From NCBI GenBank assembly GCA_945897475.1, contig CAMDFL010000037.1, forward strand, positions 1 through 33,483: a DNA stretch of 33,483 nt, read 5' to 3'. Under the pieces are notes generated by a model. It was not told the DNA's origin and did not search any database. It saw only the letters and a list, made by a program, of their open reading frames with translations. The position numbers and the translations under genes were made by a program. This document shows, piece after piece, positions 1 to 8,674 of this stretch. How positions within the stretch are numbered: the stretch's first letter is position 1; each line of letters starts with the position of its first letter. The stretch is from Bordetella parapertussis (GTDB lineage Bacteria; Pseudomonadota; Gammaproteobacteria; Burkholderiales; SG8-39).

Positions 1-521
1 GCAAATTCTACTATGGCTCACAAGGATCAGGCTCACCCACGCACTTGATCGGCGCCGCGTTCAGCCAGATCACCGGCAATTCCATGGTGCATATTCCCTA
101 CAAAGGAACGCCCCCCATGGTGCAAGCCATGCTCGCCGGCGACATTCAAGTGACGTTTGCCTCCATGACGGCGCTGCTGCCGCAGATCAAGGCAGGCAAG
201 CTGCGCCCGCTGGCCGTGATGGGCCGCAATCGTCAGGCCGAGTTTCCCGATCTGCCCACCACTGTCGAAGCAGGCTTTCCGCAATTGGTAATGTCCAACT
301 GGTGGGTGCTCGCCGCACCCAAGGGAACGCCGGCGCCGATTCTCAATCGCCTCGGATCAGAGTTCCGCACAGCGCTTGCCGACCCGGAAGCGCGCAAAAA
401 AATCTCCGGATTTGGACACAACCCGGTGGGCCTGACGCCGGCGGAAACCGCGGCGTTCGTGCGCACGGAATCGGCGCGCTACAAATCGATTATCGAGCAG
501 GGCAAGATCACGTTGAATTAA
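1..521 (+). CDS. Bug/TctC-family periplasmic substrate-binding protein, 3' part
   Basis: This is the C-terminal part of a tripartite-tricarboxylate-type (Bug) receptor, a periplasmic protein that binds small carboxylates. The reading frame is open from base 3, so the gene starts outside the window. The listed start at 45 is only an internal TTG. Visible family motifs are YGSQGSGSPTHL, the ligand-loop motif HIPYKGTPP, and the usual LRPLAVMG and DLPTTVEAGFP stretches. The end, TESARYKSIIEQGKITLN, is a typical family terminus. No TctA/TctB membrane genes are visible, which is common for this expanded family in Burkholderiales. The ligand cannot be told from sequence. It converges on the CoA-transferase gene, with a small hairpin between them. 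Confidence 0.9.
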   Translation, partial: KFYYGSQGSGSPTHLIGAAFSQITGNSMVHIPYKGTPPMVQAMLAGDIQVTFASMTALLPQIKAGKLRPLAVMGRNRQAEFPDLPTTVEAGFPQLVMSNWWVLAAPKGTPAPILNRLGSEFRTALADPEARKKISGFGHNPVGLTPAETAAFVRTESARYKSIIEQGKITLN

Positions 522-551
522 AAACAAATGGATTAACGCCCGACAAGGCAA

Positions 552-575
552 GCGCCAAGATGTGTTTCTTGGCGC
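552..575. terminator. Hairpin between convergent genes
   Basis: A perfect 9-bp inverted repeat, GCGCCAAGA / TCTTGGCGC, with a 6-nt loop lies between the converging receptor and CoA-transferase genes. There is no T-run on either side, so it is a weak terminator or RNA-end-protecting stem at best. Confidence 0.4.
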
Positions 576-585
576 CGGCGTGAAA

Positions 586-1938
586 TTAAGCCAACGCCAC
601 CTTGAATTCACACCCCGTCTTCGCGGTCACTTGATCCACCGTAACCCCGGGGTGCAGCTCTTTCAACACCAGTCCCTTGCCATTCTCCACCTGGAAAACG
701 CAAAGATCGGTGATAATCATCGAGACCACGCCTTTCGCTGTCACCGGCAACTTGCAGTCTTTCAAAATTTTGGGGCTGCCATCACGCGAGGTGTGTTCCA
801 TCAGCACGATCACGCGCCGTACTCCCGCCACCAGATCCATGGCGCCGCCGGGGCCTTTCACCATCGCGCCGGGCACCATCCAGTTGGCGAGATCGCCGTT
901 TTCGGCCACCTCCAGACCTCCGAGAATCGCCAGATCGATGTGACCGCCGCGGATCATCGCGAAGGAATCGGCGCTTGAGAAAAAGCTGGAGCCGGGAATG
1001 GTGGTCACCGTCTGCTTGCCAGCATTGATGAGATCGGGATCGATTTTGTCCTCGGTCGGGAACGGACCGATGCCCAGCAATCCATTTTCCGATTGCAGCG
1101 TGACGTTCACACCCGCCGGAATGTAATTGGCCACCAGCGTGGGCATGCCGATGCCCAGGTTGACGTAATAGCCGTCGCGCAGCTCCTTGGCCGCGCGTTG
1201 CGCGATCATGACGCGCATCGGCGATTCCTTTTTTGATGCCGCCTGACCGGAGACCGTGCGAAACTCGATACGCTTCTCGTAACTCGCACCTTGCACGATA
1301 CGATCCACATACACGCCTGGCGTGTCGATGCCATCAGGATCGAGTTCGCCGATTTCAACCAACTCCTCCACTTCCGCGACTGTTATCTTTCCACAGGTGG
1401 CGATCATGGGATTGAAGTTCATCGCCGTTTTGTTGTAGATGAGATTGCCCGCTTTATCGCCCTTCCACGCCTTGACAATGGACAGATCGGCGCGGATTGC
1501 CTCCTCCAGGACAAAGTTCTCGCCATCGAATTGCCGCGTGTCCTTGCCTTCGGTCAACTTGGTGCCAAAACCCGTGCGCGTATAAAAGGCCGGGATACCG
1601 GCGCCACCGGCGCGCAGCTTCTCCGCGAGCGTGCCTTGCGGCGTCAAGGTGAGATCGAGTTCGCCGGCCAGGACCTGGCGCTCAAATTCCTTGTTCTCCC
1701 CAACGTAGGAGGCGATCACCTTTTTAACCTGACGGGATTTCAGCAACAGGCCCATGCCAAAATCATCCACGCCGGCGTTGTTGCCAATGATGGTGAGATT
1801 CTTAACACCGCTCTCGACCAGGCCATGAATCAGATTCTCGGGAATGCCACAAAGGCCAAATCCGCCGGCGGCAATCGACATTCCGTCTTTGAGCAAACCA
1901 TCCAGGGCCGCTTTGGCGTTTGGAAATACTTTTTTCAT
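586..1938 (-). CDS. Fused 3-oxoacid CoA-transferase (SCOT-type, A+B subunits)
   Basis: The 450-aa enzyme would move CoA between succinyl-CoA (or another acyl-CoA) and a 3-oxoacid such as acetoacetate. Residues 1-230 match the A subunit, with GGFGLCGIP at 25-33. Residues 241-450 match the B subunit, with the catalytic glutamate in SENGLLG (E284). Bacteria usually encode A and B as two genes; here they are fused, as in mitochondrial SCOT. I place the start at MKKVF, which has AGGTGA about nine bases upstream, not at the longer ORF start at 2004. Inside the linker, ATG 1218 at the exact B boundary is preceded by AAAAAAGGAATCGCCG, a good ribosome-binding site. It is divergent from ETF-QO. The true acid substrate is not known; acetoacetate would fit the ketone-body genes further along. 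Confidence 0.9.
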   Translation of the reverse strand: MKKVFPNAKAALDGLLKDGMSIAAGGFGLCGIPENLIHGLVESGVKNLTIIGNNAGVDDFGMGLLLKSRQVKKVIASYVGENKEFERQVLAGELDLTLTPQGTLAEKLRAGGAGIPAFYTRTGFGTKLTEGKDTRQFDGENFVLEEAIRADLSIVKAWKGDKAGNLIYNKTAMNFNPMIATCGKITVAEVEELVEIGELDPDGIDTPGVYVDRIVQGASYEKRIEFRTVSGQAASKKESPMRVMIAQRAAKELRDGYYVNLGIGMPTLVANYIPAGVNVTLQSENGLLGIGPFPTEDKIDPDLINAGKQTVTTIPGSSFFSSADSFAMIRGGHIDLAILGGLEVAENGDLANWMVPGAMVKGPGGAMDLVAGVRRVIVLMEHTSRDGSPKILKDCKLPVTAKGVVSMIITDLCVFQVENGKGLVLKELHPGVTVDQVTAKTGCEFKVALA

Positions 1939-2081
1939 TGGAGCATCACCTAAAAAGGATATCGGAAAGAAATTATAATCTCCCATGAACCTGCCACCAC
2001 GCAATGCTTTTTATCAGGATGCTGGATACCTGCCACATAAACAAGTCTGCGTACCAGCATTTTCTCAATTACGGATGAATC
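1939..2081. promoter_or_regulatory. Divergent intergenic region, CoA-transferase / ETF-QO
   Basis: These 143 bases separate the divergent start codons, so promoters for both genes should lie here. It is more AT-rich than the genes around it. I could not pick a convincing -35/-10 pair or operator. Confidence 0.4.
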
Positions 2082-3728
2082 ATGGCCGAACGTGACGTTA
2101 TGGAGTACGACCTAGTCATTGTCGGCGGCGGACCCGCGGGCCTGGCCACGGCCATTCACGCCCGGCAGCTTGCCGCGCAACTCGGTATAGAGATCAGCGT
2201 CTGCGTCTTGGAAAAGGGCTCCGAGATCGGCGCCCATATTCTCTCCGGCGCGGTGATGGACCCACGCGCCATCACCGAACTCATCCCCGATTGGAAAGCA
2301 CAGGGCGCCCCGCTGGATGTCGCAGTGACCGAGGATCGCTTCCTCTTTCTGACCGAATCCAGCGCGAAACGCGTGCCCAATGCGCTGTTGCCCGATTGCT
2401 TTCGCAATCACGGCAACTACGTGGTGAGCTTGGCCAACATCTGCCGCTGGATGGGAAAAAAAGCCGAGGAGCTGGGCGTCGATCTGTATCCTGGCTTCGC
2501 CGCCGCGGAAATTCTATTCAATGATCATGGCGCGGTGAAGGGCGTTGCAACCGGCGACATGGGCATAGGGCGCGACGGAAAGCGCGGCGCACGGCATCAG
2601 CCCGGCATCGAGCTGCATGCCAAATACACGATTTTTGCCGAAGGTTGCCGCGGACATCTGGGTCTTCGTTTGATGGAACAATTCAAGCTGCGCGCCGATT
2701 GCGATCCCCAGGTACATGGCATCGGATTGAAAGAGCTATGGGAGATAGATCCCGCGAAGCACCAGCCAGGCTTAGTAATTCATTCGGCGGGCTGGCCGCT
2801 TCAGTCTGACACCTACGGTGGTTCATTCCTCTATCACATGGAGAACAACCTGGTTTCGGTTGGTTTCGTCCTAGGTCTGGGCTTTGAGAATCCTTACCTC
2901 AGCCCATTTGAGGAGTTCCAGCGTTATAAGACCCATCCGGCAATCAAAACTTTTTTCGAAGGCGGTAAGCGTCTAGCATACGGTGCACGCGCGATCGCGG
3001 CAGGCGGTGTACTTTCCCTGCCCAAACTCTGCTTTCCTGGCGGCTGCCTGGTGGGCGACGACGCTGGGTTTCTCAATGCTTCGCGCATCAAAGGCAGTCA
3101 CGCCGCGATCAAATCGGGCATGCTGGCCGCGCAAGCGGCAGTCCTGGCGATAAACGCGGACCGTTCCCACGATGAGTTGACGACCTATCCGGAATCGTTC
3201 CAGAAATCCTGGCTGTTCGAGGAGCTGTGGCAGGCGCGTAATTTCAAGCAATGGATGTCAAAGGGGCTGTACACCGGTTCGGTGATGGTGGGCATGGAGC
3301 AGTGGCTGCTTGGGGGAAAATTCCCCTGGACTTTGCATCACCAGCACGCCGATCACGAAACCTTGAAGCCCGCAGCCGAATGCACGCCGATTGAGTACCC
3401 CAAGCCAGATGGGAAAATCAGCTTTGATCGCATGTCCTCGGTCTTCATCTCAAACACCAATCACGAGGAAGATCAACCCATTCACCTCGGCTTACGCGAT
3501 TCCGCGGTTCCGGTATCCGTGAACCTCGCAAAATTTGCCGGCCCGGAGGCGCGCTACTGTCCGGCTGGCGTCTATGAATTCGTGAAAAACGAAGACCATA
3601 CCGACAGATTGCAAATCAACGCTCAGAACTGCGTTCACTGCAAGACCTGCGACATCAAAGACCCCACCCAAAACATCATCTGGGTCACACCCGAGGGCGG
3701 CGGCGGTCCGAATTATCCGAATATGTAA
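2082..3728 (+). CDS. Electron transfer flavoprotein-ubiquinone oxidoreductase (ETF-QO)
   Basis: This inner-membrane-associated enzyme takes electrons from reduced ETF and passes them to ubiquinone. The 548-aa length is normal for the family. The N-terminus carries the FAD-binding motif VIVGGGPAGLATA (about 12-24), preceded by ME-Y-D. The C-terminus carries the four-cysteine 4Fe-4S site, with one Cys in RYCPAGVYEF and three in NCVHCKTCDIKDP, then the conserved IIWVTPEGGGGPNY. ATG 2100 (MEYDLV) is an alternative start; neither has a strong ribosome-binding site. With etfA, etfB and the acyl-CoA dehydrogenase on the opposite strand nearby, it completes an acyl-CoA to quinone electron path. Confidence 0.95.
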   Translation: MAERDVMEYDLVIVGGGPAGLATAIHARQLAAQLGIEISVCVLEKGSEIGAHILSGAVMDPRAITELIPDWKAQGAPLDVAVTEDRFLFLTESSAKRVPNALLPDCFRNHGNYVVSLANICRWMGKKAEELGVDLYPGFAAAEILFNDHGAVKGVATGDMGIGRDGKRGARHQPGIELHAKYTIFAEGCRGHLGLRLMEQFKLRADCDPQVHGIGLKELWEIDPAKHQPGLVIHSAGWPLQSDTYGGSFLYHMENNLVSVGFVLGLGFENPYLSPFEEFQRYKTHPAIKTFFEGGKRLAYGARAIAAGGVLSLPKLCFPGGCLVGDDAGFLNASRIKGSHAAIKSGMLAAQAAVLAINADRSHDELTTYPESFQKSWLFEELWQARNFKQWMSKGLYTGSVMVGMEQWLLGGKFPWTLHHQHADHETLKPAAECTPIEYPKPDGKISFDRMSSVFISNTNHEEDQPIHLGLRDSAVPVSVNLAKFAGPEARYCPAGVYEFVKNEDHTDRLQINAQNCVHCKTCDIKDPTQNIIWVTPEGGGGPNYPNM

Positions 3729-3832
3729 CAAGGGAGGAGACGCGATGGCGCATGCGTGCGCTCCCATTCACGCCCGATAAAATTCTCGCCAGCCTAAGCT
3801 AGGGGCGAATCATCAACCAAGGAGAGCACAGC

Positions 3833-4330
3833 TTGCCAAGCGCCAGTCTTACGATTACCTGGGATGCATCGATGAACCGCAATACCGCGCACCACATGAG
3901 CGGCCGGGAGTACATCGAAGCCGGAATTGCCGGGCGAGTACCGCGTTCACCCATGTCGCAATTAATGGGCTTCACCACCGTGGAAGTCGGCGAGGGTTTC
4001 ATCGCGGTCGAATGCACGCCGGGGGAACATCACTACAATCTTCTCGGTAGCGCGCATGGCGGATTGGCGGCGACGCTACTCGACAATTGCATGGGCGGAG
4101 CCGTGCAATCGACCATGCCTGCGGGATTATTCGCCACCACGATCGAGATGAAAGCCAACTTTGTGCGCGCCATTAGCGCCGCTTCGGGTAAATTGCGCTG
4201 CGAAGGCCGTGTCATTCATCCCGGAAAACGCGTCGCGACGGCTGAAGGTCGTATCCTCGATGCATCAGGAAAACTCTACGCCCACGGCAGCACCACCATG
4301 ATGATTTTACCTATGAAGGAAAATGCATAA
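3833..4330 (+). CDS. PaaI-like hotdog-fold acyl-CoA thioesterase
   Basis: This 165-aa protein has the hotdog thioesterase pattern GSAHGGLAATLLDNCMG (about 72-89), in which HGG and the following Asp match the PaaI/4HBT site. Such enzymes hydrolyse acyl-CoA or aryl-CoA esters, often to release CoA from dead-end intermediates. I accept the TTG start because AAGGAG lies eight bases before it; an ATG 13 codons later (MNRNT) is the alternative. It follows ETF-QO by about 100 bases on the same strand and is probably co-transcribed with it. The substrate is not predictable, but a role in clearing CoA esters made by the neighbouring catabolic cluster is reasonable. Confidence 0.85.
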   Translation: MPSASLTITWDASMNRNTAHHMSGREYIEAGIAGRVPRSPMSQLMGFTTVEVGEGFIAVECTPGEHHYNLLGSAHGGLAATLLDNCMGGAVQSTMPAGLFATTIEMKANFVRAISAASGKLRCEGRVIHPGKRVATAEGRILDASGKLYAHGSTTMMILPMKENA

Positions 4331-4348
4331 GCGGGTTACAGAACCCGC
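4331..4348 (+). terminator. Hairpin directly after thioesterase stop
   Basis: A perfect 7-bp stem, GCGGGTT / AACCCGC, with a 4-nt loop begins right after the stop codon. It lies between convergent genes. No immediate T-run follows, so intrinsic termination is only possible. Confidence 0.4.
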
Positions 4349-4381
4349 CTACGCGGCTAGAGTTCAATTTTGCATTACGGA

Positions 4382-5563
4382 TCAGGCCGCTTGCTTGAGC
4401 ATTGCCTCACTATCGGCCTGCAATCGCGGCAACACTTCCTTGGCCAGCAGAGTCAGGCTGTCCACAGTGTCTTCGTGCGACAGGTGACCAGCCTGACACA
4501 TCGCCAGCAGATTACCCAAGCCGCCGCAACGGTCACGGAAGCTAACAATTTGCTTGTAGACCTCATCCGGTGTACCCGCGAATATGACGCCGGAGTCGAT
4601 CAAGTCTTGTACGCTGCCTTCCAAAATGTTGACGCTCTTGCCCTCGCGGGTCATGGTCGCTCGTTTCACGTTCGACTTGAGTTGGCGCACCGCGTCCGTC
4701 GGTGAAAAATATCCCGGCGGCGTCTTAAACGGATCAGCGACGATGCTGCTGGTCTTTATGTATCCCATTAAAATTTCGGCGCGCCGCAGTGCCTCCTGAG
4801 TGGTTGAGGCAACCGCGACCAGCCCCAGATAGGCGAAGCGATCAGGCGTAGGTTGCGGCCGCCCCAATTCGACACACGCGGCACGATAGTGATCGAAGAG
4901 ATCCTTGGTCCTGAACCCGGACAGAAACGTCGCCAGGACATAGCCGCGCGCGGCAATCTCACGAATATTGATCGGCGCCGCACCAGTGATCCATACCGGC
5001 GGATGCGGCTGCTGCCAGCACTGCGGCCAAACATTGACATTGCGATATTGAAAATACTCGCCCTGCCAATCGAACGGGCCGTCGCGCGTCGACAATGCCT
5101 TCAGGATCAGGTCGTGTGCTTCCCAGAACCGGTCCATCTGCCCGACAGCGGAACGCGGCGAGACCGCGAGCTCGTAAGGAACACCCCGCACCAGCCCCAT
5201 GTCGAAGCGCCCGCGCGAGATCACATCGATGGTGGCGAATTCTTCGGCGATGCGCACTGGATCGACGCGGTTCGCAATCGGCATACCCAGGGTCAGAATC
5301 CGAGCGCGTTTGGTGATTCGCGCGAGTATCCCCAGCGTAATGGTGCAAACCGAGGTGATGCAGGTCGCGGTCGCATGGTGTTCATTCACCATGATGTCCA
5401 GGCCCAGTTCGTCAGACAAACACCATTCGTCTTCGTGACGATGATAGATGTCGGCCGCGACACGCGGATCGCATTCGCGGTTGGGTAAATTGACGCGCAA
5501 TGACGCAACACCATCGCGCCAAGCATTGGGATACGGTTGCTCGGTAAAGTGATAAATCCTCAT
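4382..5563 (-). CDS. Luciferase-like (LLM class) flavin-dependent oxidoreductase
   Basis: This 393-aa protein belongs to the bacterial-luciferase-like family, TIM-barrel enzymes that use FMNH2 or F420H2. Family features include LDIMVNEHHATATC near the N-terminus, the TLGMPIANRVDPVRIAEEFA stretch, and the GRFDMGLVRG strand, the usual SGGRLxLGxGxG position. A region around 295-345 (GTPDEVYKQIVSF) matches the conserved C-terminal helix. AGGAAGGGAAG precedes the ATG. It is the last gene of the long minus-strand series and is separated from the alpha/beta hydrolase by a duplicated 56-bp element. Most bacterial members are FMN monooxygenases. The substrate and the flavin reductase partner are not visible. 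Confidence 0.85.
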   Translation of the reverse strand: MRIYHFTEQPYPNAWRDGVASLRVNLPNRECDPRVAADIYHRHEDEWCLSDELGLDIMVNEHHATATCITSVCTITLGILARITKRARILTLGMPIANRVDPVRIAEEFATIDVISRGRFDMGLVRGVPYELAVSPRSAVGQMDRFWEAHDLILKALSTRDGPFDWQGEYFQYRNVNVWPQCWQQPHPPVWITGAAPINIREIAARGYVLATFLSGFRTKDLFDHYRAACVELGRPQPTPDRFAYLGLVAVASTTQEALRRAEILMGYIKTSSIVADPFKTPPGYFSPTDAVRQLKSNVKRATMTREGKSVNILEGSVQDLIDSGVIFAGTPDEVYKQIVSFRDRCGGLGNLLAMCQAGHLSHEDTVDSLTLLAKEVLPRLQADSEAMLKQAA

Positions 5564-5583
5564 GACTTCCCTTCCTCGTTATT

Positions 5584-5695
5584 CATTAAAACAGGGTCAG
5601 AGTGACATTAACCAATCTAACTCTGACCTCGATTGATTATTTTAAAACCGGATCAGAGTGACATTGACTAATCTGACTCTGACCTCGATTGATTA
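5584..5695. repeat. 56-bp element duplicated in tandem, each copy with an inverted repeat
   Basis: Two copies with a period of 56 bases share the core GTGACATTRACYAATCTRAC, flanked by GGTCAGAGT and ACTCTGACC. In the first copy the flanks are a perfect 9-bp inverted repeat; in the second one base is changed. Each copy ends in CGATTGATTA, and the second copy supplies the stop codon of the alpha/beta hydrolase gene. The elements would form hairpins in mRNA between hydrolase and LLM oxidoreductase. Similar GGTCAGAGT palindromes resemble REP-like elements handled by RAYT transposases, but that link is inference and no transposase is present here. Confidence 0.85.
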
Positions 5696-6475
5696 AGCTG
5701 CGATGGGCTGGCCTGCGAATTCCAGCAGCAGGGTCGCCAGCGCCTGCGGTTGCTCGATGTGCGGGAAATGACCGGCGGCGGGGATTTCCTGGTACGCGGT
5801 GGTCCCGGATCCGGGGATGGCTTGGGCATAACGAAGCCCCCATCCCGGGGCCATCATGCGATCGCTTGCGCCGCACAGCACCAGGCTGGGGATACGTATG
5901 CGGTGCAGCCTTTGTGCCAGCTTCGGGTTATGCATATAGGGATTCCACGCGTAGAGCGCGGAGGACTGCCGGTTCCTGGCGATGATTGCGAGATCATCGT
6001 CGCTGAACGACGCGTAGTCGCGCTGCGCTTTGGCGACGTCGTGGAAAGCCAGTTCATGCAGTTTGGGCTGCGGCACCGCGAAAATATCGGCCACATCGCT
6101 AGTCTCGCGCGACCCGAACTTGGCCCCTACCGGATCGAGCAGTACCAGCTGGGAAATACGCTGCGTGTTCTTGATCGCCAATTCCATAGCGATCCACGCA
6201 CCGAACGAAGAACCCACCAGCAGCACATCGCGAAGATCGAGTTGATCCATCAGGTCCAGATAAAAATAGGCAATGTCGTCAACAGTGGTAAATCCCTTGG
6301 GCAGTCCGGTGCCGCCAAAGCCCGGATGCGAAGGGGCCAGTACCCGCCAATCGGCCGCTAAGCGATCAATAAACGGCTTGGCGCCATGCAGGCCTATGTG
6401 CGGATGCAGGAAAAGGATGGTCTTGCCCTTTCCCTGTTCAATCATTTCCAGTTGCGTTCCACGTACATCCACCAC
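5693..6475 (-). CDS. Alpha/beta hydrolase
   Basis: This 260-aa protein has a complete alpha/beta hydrolase catalytic set. The nucleophile Ser90 lies in the elbow GSSFG, the acid is Asp205 in LCGASDRMMAP, and the base is His236 in PAAGHFPHIEQP. The oxyanion region is LFLHPHIG near residue 23. Start GTG 6475 is chosen because AAGGAG lies five bases before it. Members of this type cleave esters, lactones or carbon-carbon bonds of ring-fission products (MhpC-like). With a Rieske oxygenase and LLM monooxygenase in the same cluster, hydrolysis of an oxygenated ring product or lactone is plausible but unproven. There is no signal peptide, so it is cytoplasmic. Confidence 0.88.
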   Translation of the reverse strand: MVDVRGTQLEMIEQGKGKTILFLHPHIGLHGAKPFIDRLAADWRVLAPSHPGFGGTGLPKGFTTVDDIAYFYLDLMDQLDLRDVLLVGSSFGAWIAMELAIKNTQRISQLVLLDPVGAKFGSRETSDVADIFAVPQPKLHELAFHDVAKAQRDYASFSDDDLAIIARNRQSSALYAWNPYMHNPKLAQRLHRIRIPSLVLCGASDRMMAPGWGLRYAQAIPGSGTTAYQEIPAAGHFPHIEQPQALATLLLEFAGQPIAA

Positions 6476-6619
6476 TTGCTCTCCTTTGACGGTCTATCTT
6501 CAATTGCGAATAAAAAACTGCCGCGGATCAAAAAACTGCCACGACCCCCAAACCTTCCGCTGAGCCATCCCCTAAGCCGGCGGAGCCGAAACCAAACAGA
6601 GTGGCATTGAGGCCACCTT

Positions 6620-6669
6620 TCCCGCCAAAATGTAGCGTTGCAAAAAGCGCAAACCTACATTTAGCGGGA
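6620..6669. repeat. Long imperfect inverted repeat
   Basis: TCCCGCCAAAATGTAG pairs with CTACATTTAGCGGGA across about 20 bases, giving roughly 15 base pairs with one bulge and one mismatch. It lies about 55 bases past the acyl-CoA dehydrogenase stop codon. No T-run follows on either strand, so it looks more like a REP-type or RNA-protecting stem than a standard terminator. Confidence 0.6.
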
Positions 6670-6723
6670 CGCATACAAACTCTGATTCTTTGCCAGTATT
6701 TTCAACACTCAACCTGTAAGTGA

Positions 6724-8538
6724 CTAAAACTGCTCCTCGGTCAGTGCCATCACGCCCGCCGCACCGTATAGCACGGTATCGCGAAGGCCGCCAGCCTGAC
6801 TGAGAAGGTGGCCGGCATAAAAACGCGCAGAAATGATTTTCGCCTGATAAAACACCGCATCCCCCGATGCGGCGGCAAGCTGCCCCGATACAGTGGCAAG
6901 CAGCCTATTGGCCGCCAATGCAGCTCGCGCCATCTGCCAGCCGCCGCAAACGATGCCCATCAGCTTGAGAAACGGCACAGCGCCCGCGTGCGCGGCCTTG
7001 ATGTCAACCGCATACGTAGCCACGATCCAGTCAACACATTCGGATACCGCGGCTATGCCCCGGCCCAGCGACTCGCGGATCACGGTGAAGTCCTCCCCCG
7101 ATACCCTGGCAAGATCGGATTCGGCGGCGCGCATCAAGGCAATCAACTCGCGCGCGGTGGCGCCGCCATCGCGCGCAATCTTTCGTCCAATAAGATCGTT
7201 GGCCTGAATGCCGGTGGTGCCCTCGTAGATGGTGATGATGCGCGCATCGCGCAAATGCTGAGCGGCGCCGGTCTCCTCGATAAAGCCCATGCCACCGTGA
7301 ATCTGCACACCGGTGGTGGCCACATCGATACCGGTCTCGGTGCTCCAACCCTTGACCACCGGTATCATCAAGTCAACGAAAGCCTGTTGCCTGGCGCGCT
7401 CCGACTTGTCCGCATGCCGATGAGCCGCGTCCATGGCCGCTGCCACCACATAGGCAAGCGCGCGCATGGCCTCGGTCTGAGTTTTCATGCTCATCAACAT
7501 GCGACGTACATCGGGCTGACGAATGATGGGCACCGACTTTGCGCCGCCCGCGAGGTCACGGCTCTGGATGCGTTCGCGAGCAAAGGCCAACGCCTGCTGG
7601 TAGGCACGCTCGGCGATCGCCACGCCTTCCAGGCCCACGGCAAAGCGCGCCGCGTTCATCATGATGAACATGTATTCGAGACCACGATTTTCCTCGCCGA
7701 CCAGCGTGCCAATCGCACCCTGTTTCTCCCCGTAGATCATCACCGCTGTGGGGCTGGCATGGATACCAAGCTTGTGTTCGAGAGAAGCACACTTAACGTC
7801 GTTGCACTCACCCGGCGTGCCATCAGCATTGAGCACAAATTTAGGCACGATAAATAAGGAAATGCCGCGCACACCCTCGGGCGCATCGGGTGTTCGCGCC
7901 AGCACCAGATGCACGATGTTCTCGGTGAAATCCTGCTCACCCCAGGTGATGAATATTTTCTGGCCGTGGATGCGGTAGCTGCCGTCGGGCTGACGCTGGG
8001 CGCGCGTCTTGATGAGACCAAGATCAGACCCCGCCTGCGGCTCGGTGAGATTCATGGTGCCGGTCCAGGCGCCCTCGACCATTTTCGGCAGATAGTTTTT
8101 TTTCTGCTCGTTGGTGCCGCGAAGCAACAATGCTTCGATAGCGCCAGCGGTCAACAGTGGGCACAATGAAAAGGATAAATTGGCCGACTTCCACATTTCC
8201 ATGACCGGCGTGGATACGAGCTTGGGCAGGCCCTGTCCACCGTATTGCGCTGGAAATTGCAAAGCGTTCCAGCCGCCTTCGACGAATTGCCGATAGGCAT
8301 CCTTGAACCCCTTTGGCGTGGTGACGGCGCCGTCTTTGAGTACTGCTCCTTCCTGGTCGCCACTTTGATTCAAGGGGGCAAGTACCTCCGAGGAGAAACG
8401 GCCGTTCTCCTCAAGAATCTGCCTCACCAGTTCTTCACCGACATCTTCGCAACCGGGAAGGCTGGCGACTTGATCCAGACCGGCAAGTTCACGCAGCACG
8501 AAGAGCATGTCCTTGATTGGGGCCTTGTACTGGATCAT
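6724..8538 (-). CDS. Acyl-CoA dehydrogenase, large (about 600 aa) DmdC-like class
   Basis: This FAD enzyme oxidises an acyl-CoA to the 2-enoyl-CoA and gives electrons to ETF. It has 604 aa. Visible parts are the FAD-binding segment MNLTEPQAGSDL (162-173), ITWGEQD (197-203) and the late motif HGGMGFIEETGAAQ (414-427). The catalytic-base region is IYEGTTGIQANDL, with E439 in the place of the usual catalytic Glu. The extra C-terminal domain of about 130 residues is typical of the class that includes 3-methylmercaptopropionyl-CoA dehydrogenase (DmdC) and medium/long-chain homologues. No clear ribosome-binding site precedes ATG. It sits downstream of etfB-etfA, separated by a strong perfect hairpin. 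The acyl chain it uses cannot be read from sequence. Confidence 0.93.
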   Translation of the reverse strand: MIQYKAPIKDMLFVLRELAGLDQVASLPGCEDVGEELVRQILEENGRFSSEVLAPLNQSGDQEGAVLKDGAVTTPKGFKDAYRQFVEGGWNALQFPAQYGGQGLPKLVSTPVMEMWKSANLSFSLCPLLTAGAIEALLLRGTNEQKKNYLPKMVEGAWTGTMNLTEPQAGSDLGLIKTRAQRQPDGSYRIHGQKIFITWGEQDFTENIVHLVLARTPDAPEGVRGISLFIVPKFVLNADGTPGECNDVKCASLEHKLGIHASPTAVMIYGEKQGAIGTLVGEENRGLEYMFIMMNAARFAVGLEGVAIAERAYQQALAFARERIQSRDLAGGAKSVPIIRQPDVRRMLMSMKTQTEAMRALAYVVAAAMDAAHRHADKSERARQQAFVDLMIPVVKGWSTETGIDVATTGVQIHGGMGFIEETGAAQHLRDARIITIYEGTTGIQANDLIGRKIARDGGATARELIALMRAAESDLARVSGEDFTVIRESLGRGIAAVSECVDWIVATYAVDIKAAHAGAVPFLKLMGIVCGGWQMARAALAANRLLATVSGQLAAASGDAVFYQAKIISARFYAGHLLSQAGGLRDTVLYGAAGVMALTEEQF

Positions 8539-8572
8539 GGCTGAATTTTCAAAAAAATTCGGAAAGCTTCAG

Positions 8573-8608
8573 AACGGGGGAAGGGACAGTTCCGTCCCTT
8601 CCCCCGTT
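8573..8608. repeat. Perfect 15-bp inverted repeat between etfA and acyl-CoA dehydrogenase
   Basis: AACGGGGGAAGGGAC and its exact complement GTCCCTTCCCCCGTT flank a 6-nt loop. The purine-only and pyrimidine-only arms form a very stable G-rich hairpin in the etfA-acyl-CoA dehydrogenase intergenic mRNA. It has no T-run in the minus direction (the direction of transcription), so it may act as an mRNA processing or stability element, a partial terminator, or a REP-like insertion. Confidence 0.75.
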
Positions 8609-8674
8609 ACCCCCAACCCTGCCTAAAAAAACCGTGCCGTGTTTGCGCTGGTACGGTCATTTTATTTGTTCCGC

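Noticed and set aside
3745-3780. Tiny ORF MAHACAPIHAR after GGGAGGAG
   Set aside because: Only 11 codons; the good ribosome-binding site is notable but there is no other support, and it may be a chance match in a gap.
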